Source: Vibrio lentus (GTDB lineage: Bacteria > Pseudomonadota > Gammaproteobacteria > Enterobacterales > Vibrionaceae). From it: DNA of 64,000 nucleotides. The notes below the pieces were generated by a model. The model made no database searches and had not been told where the DNA came from. It worked only from the letters and a program-made list of their open reading frames with translations. Below, piece after piece: positions 1 to 9,256 of this stretch. The DNA lies in assembly GCF_030409755.1 (NCBI RefSeq), contig NZ_JAUFQE010000001.1, positions 744,001 to 808,000 on the forward strand. Direction: 5' to 3'. Numbering within the stretch: position 1 is the stretch's first letter; each line of letters starts with the position of its first letter. A program made the position numbers and the translations under genes.

Positions 1-1067
1 ACAGAAGCTAATAACGAAGTCATCGCACCAGTGCCGTCGTCTAGCTTAAAGAGAGAAGCGATCATTTCAGGCCATATGATAAACACGGCAGACAACGCCA
101 CGCTCAACACCGACACCGACACCAAGATAAAGCTTAGAACGGATGTTCTTTTGATTCCTTCGTAGTTGCCCGCACCGTAATCACGCCCAACCAAAATAGC
201 GGCAGCCTGTGAGAAGCCGAAATTGAAGTTCCAAGTGAAACTTAAGCATTGCAAAAGGATTTGGTGCAGAGCTAACGAAGCAATACTGATCGTGCCCGCC
301 ATTAAGGTGCCGCCGTAAATTAAGCCATGCTCAAGTAAAGCCGCCATTGCAATCGGCAAGCCCATCATCAATAAAGGACTCATCAACTTAATCGAATATT
401 CTTCAGTATGAAGCCATGGGGCGAATTGCTTGAACTCGTCGCGCTTAAACACCCACACCGTATATCCAAGCATCACGATAAACGCAGCAATAGCGGTTCC
501 TAAACCTAGACCCGTTAAGCCCATATCGAGCTGGAACGTCAGTAAATAACTCACTGGCACATTCAGAATTACGGTAATAACAGACATCACAAGAATGGAT
601 CGCACATTACCGAACGCACTGGTTAAGCCACGCAGCACCAATAAGATAAGCGAAGGCAGCATTACCCATTTCAAGGCGTGCACGTATTCCATCGCTAAGG
701 TGATCACTTCTGGCGGCTGTTTTGCTGCTTCCAATACCAACGGAGCAAACCAGAAGCTCGCCATTAAGGTCACACTCAACACAAATGCCAGCATAGTTGC
801 GCCTTTCACTGCCAACCTAATTTGTGTATTACCAAACTCTGGGCGAGCTACTCGTTGACCATAAGCAATAGCGATCAGGTTCACGACACAGCCTACGGTG
901 CTGCTCGCAATAATGAAGATGAAGAAGTAGATAGAGGCACCTAAGCCACCAGCCGCAAGGGCTGACACACTGATTCGCGACATCATCCAAACATCAGTAA
1001 GGACTAAAGCCATGGATATCAGCTGTGAAATGATCAAAGGGAATGCAAGAGTGAGTATTTTTTTCAT
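1..1067 (-). CDS. MATE family multidrug efflux transporter (C-terminus outside window)
   Basis: This reading frame runs from an ATG at 1067 down through the window edge without a stop, so about 355 residues are visible and the C-terminal end is missing. The N-terminus reads MKKILTLAFPLIISQLIS and is followed by repeated hydrophobic helices separated by short loops, the two-lobe layout of MATE (multi antimicrobial extrusion) carriers. These inner-membrane proteins export cationic drugs or metabolites in exchange for sodium ions or protons. Conserved-looking segments include an early ALVLTDVWMMSR stretch and a later region around FGFSQAAAILVGRDYGAG, typical of the second lobe. A LysR regulator is transcribed divergently about 100 bp away, a common arrangement for locally controlled pumps. 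The substrate cannot be told from sequence. Confidence 0.88.
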   Translation of the reverse strand, partial: MKKILTLAFPLIISQLISMALVLTDVWMMSRISVSALAAGGLGASIYFFIFIIASSTVGCVVNLIAIAYGQRVARPEFGNTQIRLAVKGATMLAFVLSVTLMASFWFAPLVLEAAKQPPEVITLAMEYVHALKWVMLPSLILLVLRGLTSAFGNVRSILVMSVITVILNVPVSYLLTFQLDMGLTGLGLGTAIAAFIVMLGYTVWVFKRDEFKQFAPWLHTEEYSIKLMSPLLMMGLPIAMAALLEHGLIYGGTLMAGTISIASLALHQILLQCLSFTWNFNFGFSQAAAILVGRDYGAGNYEGIKRTSVLSFILVSVSVLSVALSAVFIIWPEMIASLFKLDDGTGAMTSLLAS

Positions 1068-1167
1068 GAGCGCCTCAGTTAATTCCGCCCAAAATACGAT
1101 CGATGAGGCTGGCGTTCAATTGATAAATTTGCGACTCTAACATTCCATAAACTCATGCGAACGAATT

Positions 1168-2139
1168 ATGACCCCATATCCTAGCTTGCCATCCTCACAT
1201 AATGGCTTAAAAGCCTTCGAAGCGGCGGCAAGGCTGATGAGCTTTACCTTAGCCGCTGATGAACTCAACGTGACACAGAGTGCGATCAGCCGTCAGATCA
1301 AACAGCTTGAAGATGACTTAAACGCATCGTTGGTTATTCGTAAGCATCGAGCGATTGAATTAACAGAACAAGGTCATGATTTGTATGTGGCTTTGCGTGA
1401 TAGCTACGGCAATATCGAATCGGTGATCGCCTCTTGGAGTGAGCCAAAACAGAAGCGGATTGTGATCAAAGCGACCCTCAGTTTTGCAACGCGAGTATTG
1501 ATCTCTAAGGTTCGTGAATTAAACGAACGTTACCCCGACTACGAGATCGTGATTGTTCCTGTGATTGAAGAAGATGAAGCGATCAACAGCAGCGAGTATG
1601 ACTTGTTGATCTTCCACACTCGCTTCAAAAAACGCTATGACAATACACCTGATATCACTTTCTTGCGCGAGGAGTTCATGGCGCCGGTTTGTTCTACTAG
1701 CTTAACGAATTCTGCCAGTTTAACGACGCAAGACACCGACCTCGATTCGATCTTAACCATGCCAAGGCTCCATCCCACCTTAGATCATCATGACTGGAAA
1801 GTATGGCTAGCCGATGTCGAGTTCCCGCCGAAAAAGCCCGTCAGAAACACCAGCTTCTTGTCGTTAGATTTAGCGCTCAGTGCATGTTTATCGGGGGAAG
1901 GTGTCACGGTGACTGATTTGCTTTTGGTATTACAAGAACTTCAACGAGGCTTTTTATACTGCCCTAAAAACGCCAAGATCCAACACAGTGCTTGGACTTA
2001 CTTTGGCCACCAGCGTACTCATTCACCGGTAATAAGTGACCTTATTGAATGGCTTAAAGGCGAAACAGCGAAAGAGATTGAATTACTGAAAGCGCTATCC
2101 CATCAAAACCATTGGTCTGGAGTCATCCAAGATCATTAA
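1168..2139 (+). CDS. LysR family transcriptional regulator (GcvA-like)
   Basis: The protein has 323 residues. Residues about 10-70 form the winged helix-turn-helix of LysR regulators, with FTLAADELNVTQSAISRQI as the recognition region. The rest is a periplasmic-binding-fold effector domain. The segment LKAFEAAARLMSFTLAADEL resembles the GcvA subgroup. The gene is divergent from the MATE pump gene, separated by about 100 bp that should hold both promoters, so it probably controls that pump and itself; this is inference from layout. The effector is unknown. Confidence 0.9.
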   Translation: MTPYPSLPSSHNGLKAFEAAARLMSFTLAADELNVTQSAISRQIKQLEDDLNASLVIRKHRAIELTEQGHDLYVALRDSYGNIESVIASWSEPKQKRIVIKATLSFATRVLISKVRELNERYPDYEIVIVPVIEEDEAINSSEYDLLIFHTRFKKRYDNTPDITFLREEFMAPVCSTSLTNSASLTTQDTDLDSILTMPRLHPTLDHHDWKVWLADVEFPPKKPVRNTSFLSLDLALSACLSGEGVTVTDLLLVLQELQRGFLYCPKNAKIQHSAWTYFGHQRTHSPVISDLIEWLKGETAKEIELLKALSHQNHWSGVIQDH

Positions 2140-2272
2140 GGGATCTGCACCTAAGATTTCAAAATCGCATTAACCTTATAATCCATAACGTTTATTTATT
2201 GATTCGAATGACCTATCTTACGCCCTATGAACCAGTACACAGATATTGGCATCTTATTCTTAGGAGAAAGTC

Positions 2273-3394
2273 ATGGAACAACAACGTCTAAAAGTCGCGA
2301 TTATCGGCGCGGGACTGAATGGTTTAGCACTCGCGTTATCACTACGTAAATTTGGTATTAAAGCTCGAATATACGAGAAGGCAGCACAACCACGAGCTGA
2401 CGGTACGGGTATCATCATGTGGCCAGAAGGCATGCAGGTACTTGCGGCATTAGTAGGGGTAGATAAAGTAAAAGCCGCGTGTAACCAAGTCGATACCATC
2501 TCAACATTAACGGCGACAGGATTACCAATCAACACGCTCAATATGAGTGACTCCCCAAGCAAAGCCAACGCGCCAATTGGTTTGTTTCATCGCAGCCGTT
2601 TATACCAACTGCTATTAAATGAGCTAGGAGACGACTGCATCGTTACCAATCAAACCTGCACTGTTGTTCAAAACGACGATGAGCCGCAGATTCTGATCAA
2701 TGGCGAACCACTTGATGCGGATATTATTGTCGGTGCCGATGGTGTGTTCTCTCAAGTGAGAAAGTTTGTCGCGCCTGATGTGTCTTTAAGACAACCGAAC
2801 GTTTATTGCTGCCGCGGTGAGATTGATTTCAAAGCATCAGAAATCAGCGATGATGAGTGTTATGTTTTTGCGGGTGATAAATCTCGTATTGTCACTTACA
2901 CCTACGACCGAGAAACCCAAGGCAAGTACTGGTTCGCTGCATGCGCCGTTGAAGAAGGTGAAACGCTTTCTAAACAAACCGTGTTAGAGCAGTTCTCGCA
3001 CTACCCTAGCTATTTACTGGATATGATTAGAGATACGCCAGAATCGAAGATCTTACCTTCTCCCCTTGCTGATGTTGCACCATTCGATACTTGGTATCGT
3101 GATAATGCCGTTTTACTCGGTGATTCATGTTGTGCTGTGTTGCCAACCATGGGTATCGGTTTCAGCTTGGGCATCGAGAACGCTTATGTGCTAGCACAGA
3201 GCATTGCTTCGAACTTTGAAGGCACAGAGCAAGCATTCAAACGCTACCAACAACGAGCTCAGCAACGATCTCACGAGCTACAAAACATCACGCACCGACT
3301 CAGTGAACTGACTTATAAAGATGAGTTCAACCCAGTTGAAGTGGCAGAGCTTTATCAACAGTTCGCGATTGCCAATAGTCGCTCGCCTTTTTAA
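2273..3394 (+). CDS. FAD-dependent monooxygenase (PHBH-type)
   Basis: The 373-residue product starts with the dinucleotide-binding motif GAGLNG at residues 12-17, followed by an acidic residue (YEKA) at the end of the second beta strand. A GADGVFSQVR segment near residue 155 corresponds to the DG motif, and LLGDSC near residue 281 to the GD motif that contacts FAD ribose; the usual GDAAH is altered to GDSCC here. These three motifs define class A flavin monooxygenases, which hydroxylate aromatic or related substrates using NAD(P)H. The start is supported by an AGGAG sequence about six bases upstream of the ATG. The physiological substrate is not evident. A hairpin terminator follows the stop. 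Confidence 0.85.
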   Translation: MEQQRLKVAIIGAGLNGLALALSLRKFGIKARIYEKAAQPRADGTGIIMWPEGMQVLAALVGVDKVKAACNQVDTISTLTATGLPINTLNMSDSPSKANAPIGLFHRSRLYQLLLNELGDDCIVTNQTCTVVQNDDEPQILINGEPLDADIIVGADGVFSQVRKFVAPDVSLRQPNVYCCRGEIDFKASEISDDECYVFAGDKSRIVTYTYDRETQGKYWFAACAVEEGETLSKQTVLEQFSHYPSYLLDMIRDTPESKILPSPLADVAPFDTWYRDNAVLLGDSCCAVLPTMGIGFSLGIENAYVLAQSIASNFEGTEQAFKRYQQRAQQRSHELQNITHRLSELTYKDEFNPVEVAELYQQFAIANSRSPF

Positions 3395-3428
3395 TGGCTT
3401 GATTCGCTAGCAGTACTTTCTCTACTAG

Positions 3429-3457
3429 AAAAGCCGCAGTATTCACTGCGGCTTTTT
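3429..3457. terminator. Bidirectional intrinsic terminator
   Basis: An AAAAGCCGCAGT arm and a matching ACTGCGGCTTTTT arm form a GC-rich hairpin flanked by A and T runs, so it can act on both strands. It sits between the convergent monooxygenase and amylase genes. Confidence 0.85.
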
Positions 3458-3510
3458 AGATTATTAGGTCTGCTCTCTAGCTGCACCAGATACTGTAGCT
3501 TAAACAGGCA

Positions 3511-4911
3511 CTACAGCTTAAACATACGTGCGCTGCGTGGTGGTAAGTTAAAGGTATGATAGCGAGAAGTCACAGTTTCTGTCGCGCTGCTTAATACGTC
3601 TTTGTATTGAACATGCCAATTGAACTCATGTTGGTAGGTATCAACCGTCACGCCACGCGTTTCGCCACACTTGTTAATACCAACAACTCCCTCTTTACCT
3701 CGCTTGAATAACAAAGTGCACTGGTCGCTAGAAATCATCGTCATTGTTTTGCCTTGCATCGCGTTATGGAAGCTCAACATGTTTTTCATTGTCGAACTGT
3801 TCCAAACATTGCCCCAACGACCGTTATCCTTGTCTTCAGAATCAGGAAGATCATCACTGTAGATCAACGGCGTGCCACCATCTTTACCAAGGATATAAGC
3901 GTAAGCAAGCTGCTCGTCTTGTGGGTCCATGATTTGGTAACGGAAGCCGTCATTAGTTGGAATATCATGTGTGATAGCGAAAGTGATTGAGCGACTATCA
4001 TCCAAAGCTTGTCCGTACGCTTGTGGATCATGCAGTTGGTTTAAACCGCCACTCATAGAGAAGGCTGATCGAATTGAAGCAAACAGCGGGAAATCGTACG
4101 CAGAATGATTGGTGTTGTTCAAGTAAGGCGCTAAGAACGACTCATAACCACTGTTCCCTGCCCCGCCACTGGTAATCACCTCGCCAAACACATGCATATT
4201 CGTGGTGATCTCAGGCGTAAATATTTGGTCGATTTGGTACTGGCTCATGTGTTTCACCGCATCGATACGGAAACCTTTGATGCCCATGTCTTTCAACGCT
4301 TTCAAATATAAACGTTGCTGTGACACTACCCAGTTATTTGGATCTAGATCCGGAAGACCCACATCGCCGTCGGCACCACACAAGCGCCAGTATTGAACAT
4401 GACCCGGGTCGTTCCAGTCAGTAATGCAACCTGCAGCATGGAAATCGTTAGCTGAGACAAAACCCTGCGCTAAGTTGCCAAATAAAGTCTGGTCGGCATA
4501 GTAGCTTGAATGGCTGGCATAGTCGTTTAGCACTTCTGTGCCTGGGTAATCCAAGTCACTTCGCTTCCAGCTTTCATTCGCCATGTGGTTAAGTACAACA
4601 TCCGCGTAAACATCAACACCGACACTTTTCAGCGCAGTGATCATTGCGGCTAAATCTTGTTTGTTCCCCAACGGAGAATCAATGGTGCGGAGATCTTGTG
4701 GTTGATAACGCGCCCACCATTGGGTCCCACTAGATTTCATTGCCGGAGCAACCAACACTTTCTTATAGCCAGCTTGAGCAATTTGATTCGCGTTGGCCGT
4801 CACATCTGAATACTTCCAGTTGAAAGCGTGCAAAATAGTATCGGCGTAAGTCGCGGAACTGAAAGAACAAACAGCAAGGGCGGATATGAGTAGGGTATTT
4901 ATTGGTTTCAT
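3511..4911 (-). CDS. Secreted alpha-amylase, GH13 family
   Basis: The 466-residue protein begins with a classic signal peptide; cleavage is likely after TYA at residues 21-23. The body carries the GH13 conserved regions: region I DVVLNHMANE near residue 103, region II GFRIDAVKH with the nucleophile Asp near 213, region III FGEVIT with the acid/base Glu near 243, and region IV THDIPTND near 313, a variant of the usual VDNHD. It should hydrolyse internal alpha-1,4 bonds of starch or glycogen outside the cytoplasm. The length suits a catalytic barrel plus a short C-terminal domain, with no starch-binding module seen. It is a monocistronic gene with its own terminator shared with the convergent neighbour. 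Confidence 0.92.
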   Translation of the reverse strand: MKPINTLLISALAVCSFSSATYADTILHAFNWKYSDVTANANQIAQAGYKKVLVAPAMKSSGTQWWARYQPQDLRTIDSPLGNKQDLAAMITALKSVGVDVYADVVLNHMANESWKRSDLDYPGTEVLNDYASHSSYYADQTLFGNLAQGFVSANDFHAAGCITDWNDPGHVQYWRLCGADGDVGLPDLDPNNWVVSQQRLYLKALKDMGIKGFRIDAVKHMSQYQIDQIFTPEITTNMHVFGEVITSGGAGNSGYESFLAPYLNNTNHSAYDFPLFASIRSAFSMSGGLNQLHDPQAYGQALDDSRSITFAITHDIPTNDGFRYQIMDPQDEQLAYAYILGKDGGTPLIYSDDLPDSEDKDNGRWGNVWNSSTMKNMLSFHNAMQGKTMTMISSDQCTLLFKRGKEGVVGINKCGETRGVTVDTYQHEFNWHVQYKDVLSSATETVTSRYHTFNLPPRSARMFKL

Positions 4912-5178
4912 AAAAATGTCTCTTATTATCTATTCATCGAAATAATAAGAAGACTAAATCCAATTGAAACCAAAATAAGTCAGAGTTGAATTAAGGTCAC
5001 TCTCTGTTGGGGTTGATTTTATAAAACTGAGTCATGGTAGATATTACGTAGAGGCCGATTGAATGATAGCAATCCTGACTTTTGATTAGTATTTTCAGAA
5101 CAATAAACAGACAAAGACTTTGGTCGAAGATCCTAAACTAGGCTATGATTCCTTTTCCCTCAGCCTATTGATCTTTTT

Positions 5179-6078
5179 ATGTCTTCTTTCTCTTTTTCAC
5201 AAATCCCTGTTGGGGTTCGATTCATGATCCTCTCCGCTTTTGGATTCGCACTGATGTCAGCTTGTGTGAAATACATCAGCAATTATGGCATACCTGTATT
5301 TGAAATTGTTGCAGCAAGGGCTTTGGTGTCTTTGATCATCAGCTACATCGACGTAAAACGAAAAGGCATTTCAATCTGGGGTAATAACAAACCTTTGTTG
5401 TTTGTTCGTGGCGCGGTAGGTACCGCAGCACTGATGTGTGTTTACTACGCTGTAACCACTCTTCCGTTAGCAGAAGCAACTATCCTGCAATACGTACATC
5501 CTGTATTTACTGCGTTGCTGGGTGTGTTATTCCTCAAAGAGCGCGTCCAAAAATCGACCATGATCTGCATTGCATTCTGCCTAGCGGGATTATTGGTGAT
5601 GGTACAACCAAGCATGAACAGCGGTGCGAGCAGCGAATTACCACTATTCAGCATTATGGTGGCGTTATGTGGTGCGTTTGGTAGCTCAATCGCTTATGTG
5701 ATTGTGAGAAAGCTGAGCCAGACGGAAGACAGCTCTGTCATCATCTTCTACTTCCCACTGGTTGCCCTACCGATCTCCACAGCCCTTATCTGGAACGACT
5801 TTGTATGGCCGAACTTATTCCTAACCGTGATGCTGGTTCTAGTCGGGATTTTCACTCAAATCGGCCAATACGGGTTAACCAAAGCGATGCAGACCCAAGC
5901 CGCGGGCAAAGCTTCGGCTTACTCATACGTTCAGATCGTATTCTCGGCACTGTTAGGCGTGTGGATCTTTAATGAGATTCCATCAGTTTGGACTTATCTA
6001 GGTGGTGGCCTGATCGTGACTGGCGCGCTAATCAATGTGTTTGGCAAACAACTATTGGTGCCGTTCAAAGCTAAGTAG
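5179..6078 (+). CDS. DMT superfamily transporter, two EamA domains
   Basis: The 299 residues form about ten hydrophobic helices in two tandem EamA repeats, the second beginning near residue 150. The first repeat includes the typical segment LPLAEATILQYVHPVFTALL and the second GLTKAMQTQAAGKASAYSY, both hallmark positions of drug/metabolite exporters. It is an inner-membrane exporter, possibly of amino acids or nucleotide-related metabolites; the substrate cannot be assigned. The ATG at 5179 begins the hydrophilic leader before the first helix. A strong terminator follows. Confidence 0.9.
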   Translation: MSSFSFSQIPVGVRFMILSAFGFALMSACVKYISNYGIPVFEIVAARALVSLIISYIDVKRKGISIWGNNKPLLFVRGAVGTAALMCVYYAVTTLPLAEATILQYVHPVFTALLGVLFLKERVQKSTMICIAFCLAGLLVMVQPSMNSGASSELPLFSIMVALCGAFGSSIAYVIVRKLSQTEDSSVIIFYFPLVALPISTALIWNDFVWPNLFLTVMLVLVGIFTQIGQYGLTKAMQTQAAGKASAYSYVQIVFSALLGVWIFNEIPSVWTYLGGGLIVTGALINVFGKQLLVPFKAK

Positions 6079-6125
6079 ATTACCAAACTAAAGATCAGTT
6101 AGCCAATCAGCTAATCAATAGATCT

Positions 6126-6163
6126 AAAAAGGGCATTGCGGAATATTCCACAATGCCCTTTTC
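6126..6163 (+). terminator. Intrinsic terminator after DMT transporter gene
   Basis: Arms AAAAAGGGCATTG and CAATGCCCTTTT form a strong stem with an A run before and a T run after, so it may serve both strands. Confidence 0.85.
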
Positions 6164-6246
6164 TGTAAGTCTTCCTAGCCCCCTTTCTTAGACGTTTTAT
6201 TTCGAACAAACTCGCTCTAGCACACCAACTCGATTAACGAGTTTTA

Positions 6247-6663
6247 TTACGTGGCGTTGCGTAGCTTGGGGTCATCGCTCAGGTATTCAACGAACTCAAC
6301 TTCAAAACCAGCCGGGTCCACAAAGTAGACGTTTTTTCGATAAGGTTCTTCGGCACCGGGTTTGGCTATTGGGAAGCCCGCGTCGATAAGGCGTTGAATG
6401 ACGCTCTCAATGTTATTGGTCACATAAGCGAAGTGCGCGAGGCCAACCGAATGCCCTGCTAAGTCTCTATTTTCACCCTCACCATGATCACTCATCGCGA
6501 TATATTGGTATTCGTCGCCAAAATGCAGCCAGTTACGTGGCTTGCCTGACCATTCGCCTTTTCCTTCATCACGGACGTACCAATGAGGGAACGCCGCTTT
6601 GTAGAAAGTCAGCATTTCAGGGATGTCCTTAACGACTAAATTCACATGTTCAAGTTGGATCAT
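6247..6663 (-). CDS. VOC superfamily protein (glyoxalase/bleomycin-resistance fold)
   Basis: The 138-residue protein has the paired beta-alpha-beta-beta-beta modules of vicinal oxygen chelate proteins. HVNLVVKDIPEMLTFYK opens the first module, with a metal-ligand candidate His at residue 6, and FVDPAGFEVEFVEYL closes the second with a candidate Glu ligand. Members include lactoylglutathione lyases, dioxygenases and antibiotic-binding proteins. Nothing here decides among them, and the neighbours do not help. The gene is preceded by AAGGAG-type sequence about six bases from the ATG. Confidence 0.85.
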   Translation of the reverse strand: MIQLEHVNLVVKDIPEMLTFYKAAFPHWYVRDEGKGEWSGKPRNWLHFGDEYQYIAMSDHGEGENRDLAGHSVGLAHFAYVTNNIESVIQRLIDAGFPIAKPGAEEPYRKNVYFVDPAGFEVEFVEYLSDDPKLRNAT

Positions 6664-7041
6664 TCTTCTCTCCTTAAAGTATTCTCGTAAGCAACGAAGT
6701 TCATGCTAATACTTCAAGTTAAGTTGAGGTAAAGGATTAATTTACGTTTATTTTCGAGAACGTTTTTAGAGCCCAAATTGTTCGGTTTTTAATGCCATAC
6801 AAATCTAAGTTTAGACGACCTAACCTAATGTGGCTTCCTTGCCTGTATTCTGTTCTTTGTGCTTAATACCAGTCACTTTATGGGAGGTGCTCTCTCCAAA
6901 CCACACCTCCCACTAAGTGAGCCGATGAAATGGATGTTGTATACAGGCCTCCCCACAGTGATCGCCATGCAGAACCAAACCGTAGTTAATTCAAATACAA
7001 GCACTTAGCATATTTCATCGACTGCGCAACGGGAGTGGTAC
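6664..7041. other. Intergenic region with long hairpin
   Basis: These 378 bases separate divergent genes. The only clear structure is the long inverted repeat at 6873-6920; no open frame with a ribosome site was found. Confidence 0.5.
6873..6920. repeat. Long imperfect inverted repeat (hairpin)
   Basis: A perfect nine-base stem (TGGGAGGTG at 6881-6889 with CACCTCCCA at 6904-6912) is extended outward by TCACTTTA against TAAGTGA. No T run follows, so it does not look like an ordinary terminator. It could be a dispersed palindromic repeat or a structured leader upstream of the 7042 gene. Confidence 0.6.
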
Positions 7042-7308
7042 ATGGACAACAGAATCACCATTATTGAATTTCTCAGAGTGTTCGATTGCATTCGATCATC
7101 TGGCGAGCAATTGGACAGAAAATATCAATTGGGCGAGATGGTAGCATGGCACGATTACGACGGTTACACCTGTTGGTTAAGCTACCGAGACGTTACGGTG
7201 ACACTGATGTTCCATGGTTCATTGAAGATCGAATACGACAAAACATCGAACTATGAAGACTTCATCAAGCGTTGTTTAGCTATGCTTGAAACTGAACCTT
7301 CTCCGTAA
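7042..7308 (+). CDS. Hypothetical protein, 88 aa
   Basis: A small acidic protein with no signal peptide or membrane segment; not recognised. It contains alternating hydrophobic strands (YTCWLSYRDVTVTLMFHG) suggesting a small beta-rich fold followed by a C-terminal helix. The ATG is preceded by GGGAG about eight bases upstream, which supports translation. It lies 37 bp upstream of the CIA30-family gene on the same strand and may share its transcript. Confidence 0.65.
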   Translation: MDNRITIIEFLRVFDCIRSSGEQLDRKYQLGEMVAWHDYDGYTCWLSYRDVTVTLMFHGSLKIEYDKTSNYEDFIKRCLAMLETEPSP

Positions 7309-7345
7309 ACTATCTATAGCTAACGAGTAAATAATGGAGAAAATC

Positions 7346-7954
7346 ATGAACGAATCCGACTTTAGAACGCATTCAATGCGTAAGCGAACAGCGCCTTTAT
7401 GGTTAATGTTCTGCCTTTCTTTTTTATGGTCTAAAGCGTCAACAGCAGGAACAGAGATGATTGATTTCACACAAGCGAACGAACATAAGAATTGGACAGC
7501 GACCAACGACAATGTCATGGGCGGCATCTCAACAGGCGGGTTCATTTATGATGATGGGATAAGTCAATTCAGGGGTGAGCTATCGTTAGAGAATAACGGT
7601 GGTTTCAGTTCAATCAACCGCTCCGTTGAATCCGTAAACTCTGATGTGGACAGTATAGAGCTAAAGTTTGTTGGTGACGGCCGAACTTATCAATTACGGT
7701 TCACAACTTGGATAGATGGAAATAGAACTAACTACAAGCACAGCTTTGAAACCATCAAGGGTGAACAACTCAAGAAAGTCTTCCAACTAAACGAGTTTAA
7801 AGCCGTGTTCAGAGGTCAATTACTCAGTGGTGCGCCAAGACTTGAAGCTCAAGACATCAAACAGATCGGCTTTTTGATTGCAGACAAACAGCCCCTGCCC
7901 TTCGAGCTAAACCTAATTCAGATTCAATTCAAAGCATCCCAAAAATCTGAGTAA
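7346..7954 (+). CDS. CIA30 family protein (complex I intermediate-associated protein 30-like)
   Basis: The domain begins at IDFTQANEHKNWTATNDN, followed by VMGGISTGGF, and ends with a beta-rich jelly-roll-like region; NDNVMGG is the family hallmark. Two ATGs are available, at 7334 and 7346. The GGAG at 7336-7339 lies six bases before the second, so 7346 is preferred, giving 202 residues. An N-terminal hydrophobic stretch (LWLMFCLSFLWSKAST) could be a signal peptide or anchor. In mitochondria CIA30 proteins assist complex I assembly; bacterial members are of unknown role, often beside oxidoreductases. A terminator follows. Confidence 0.8.
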   Translation: MNESDFRTHSMRKRTAPLWLMFCLSFLWSKASTAGTEMIDFTQANEHKNWTATNDNVMGGISTGGFIYDDGISQFRGELSLENNGGFSSINRSVESVNSDVDSIELKFVGDGRTYQLRFTTWIDGNRTNYKHSFETIKGEQLKKVFQLNEFKAVFRGQLLSGAPRLEAQDIKQIGFLIADKQPLPFELNLIQIQFKASQKSE

Positions 7955-7969
7955 ATCACAGATAAACAA

Positions 7970-8013
7970 AAGCCCCTGATATCTTACCGATTTGCGAGTG
8001 ATATAAGGGGCTT
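7970..8013. terminator. Hairpin terminator between convergent genes
   Basis: AAGCCCCTGATATC pairs with GATATAAGGGGCTT (one mismatch) around a short loop, between the convergent CIA30 and oxidoreductase genes. Confidence 0.7.
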
Positions 8014-8074
8014 GCTTTTCAAACTGTTCAAAAGATCAACACTTCAAACCGTCAAAGATCTAAATCATTAACTA

Positions 8075-9100
8075 TTAATATTTAATGGCTGTTTTACCAA
8101 TCGAAGCGCTGCTTTCAATACGTTGGTGTGCATCTTTAATTGTGTCCACACTAAAGCCATTTAGGGTCGTGGTGAGCGTAGATTTAATACGACCCGCATC
8201 AATCAGATTCGCGGCTTGGAATAAGATGTCTTGTTGCTTCTGGATATCATCGGTATTGAACAGTGAACGTGTAAACATCAGTTCCCAAATAAAACCTGCT
8301 GATTTACCTTGTAACGCAGACAAATCAACTCCGCCATCAAACTCAACAATCGAACTGATCATGCCTTGAGGAGCTATTAGCTCTACCATCGAATCCCAAT
8401 GCCCTTTTGTATCAGCAACATTGAAGATGTAATCCACATGTTGGATACCTTGATCTCGTACAGACTCAACCAAGTTACGGTGATTCACCACATGGTCTGC
8501 ACCCATATCCCTAACCCACTGTTCAGTTTCAGGTCTTGAAGCTGTAGCGATAACTTTCAGATTAGTCAGTTGCTTCGCCAATTGAATCGTAATTGAACCT
8601 ACACCGCCTGCTCCACCAATGATCAGGATAGACTTTTTCTCTTCAGGACGAACACGCAGGCGGTCAAACAACGCTTCCCAAGCGGTAAGTGTTGCTAGTG
8701 GCATAACAGCAGCAGCTTCATCAGAAAGGCTCTTAGGTGCTTTAGCCGTAATACGGTAGTCCACAGCTTGGAATTCTGCGTTAGCACCCATACGTGTTAC
8801 GTCACCCGCATAGTACACACGGTCACCGAGTTCGAAGCCTTCAACGTCAGCACCTTTGCCAACAACTTCACCGACTGCGTCATAGCCCAACACTTTAGGT
8901 TGTTCGAGTGTTTTATCCTTAGCATTACGAATACGAATTTTAGCGTCTGCAGGGTTGATAGAAGTCGCGCTCACCTTTACCAACAAGTCATTATTTTTTA
9001 GTTCTGGCAGACTCGTTTCAAACTCAAACAAACTCTCTTGCTCGGTAATCGCAAGTGACTGAGTAAATCCAATAGCTTTCATTTTTGATGGTAGTGACAT
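8075..9100 (-). CDS. MDR family zinc-type alcohol dehydrogenase-like / quinone oxidoreductase
   Basis: This 341-residue protein has the two-domain medium-chain dehydrogenase layout. The N-terminal GroES-like domain includes VKVSATSINPADAKIR and GYDAVGEVVGKGADVEGFELGDRV, with no obvious structural-zinc cysteine cluster. A Rossmann domain follows, with GGAGGVGSITIQLAKQL near residue 158. This fits the zinc-independent quinone oxidoreductase branch that reduces quinones or enones with NADPH. The gene is on the same strand as the OpuAC-like gene about 150 bp upstream, so co-transcription is possible but not shown. SD-like AAGGAG lies before the ATG. Confidence 0.87.
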   Translation of the reverse strand: MSLPSKMKAIGFTQSLAITEQESLFEFETSLPELKNNDLLVKVSATSINPADAKIRIRNAKDKTLEQPKVLGYDAVGEVVGKGADVEGFELGDRVYYAGDVTRMGANAEFQAVDYRITAKAPKSLSDEAAAVMPLATLTAWEALFDRLRVRPEEKKSILIIGGAGGVGSITIQLAKQLTNLKVIATASRPETEQWVRDMGADHVVNHRNLVESVRDQGIQHVDYIFNVADTKGHWDSMVELIAPQGMISSIVEFDGGVDLSALQGKSAGFIWELMFTRSLFNTDDIQKQQDILFQAANLIDAGRIKSTLTTTLNGFSVDTIKDAHQRIESSASIGKTAIKY

Positions 9101-9256
9101 TGTGCTTTCTCCTTGAATTAGACGAGTTAATCTTAGTTAATTCCCACCCGAGATAAACCGCCTAATATTTGAATGATTCTCAAATAATTTTTGATAATAG
9201 TATTGCCGCTATCTGGGTAATGCAGACATCTAACTGCATTGCCAACGGCTTAGAGG

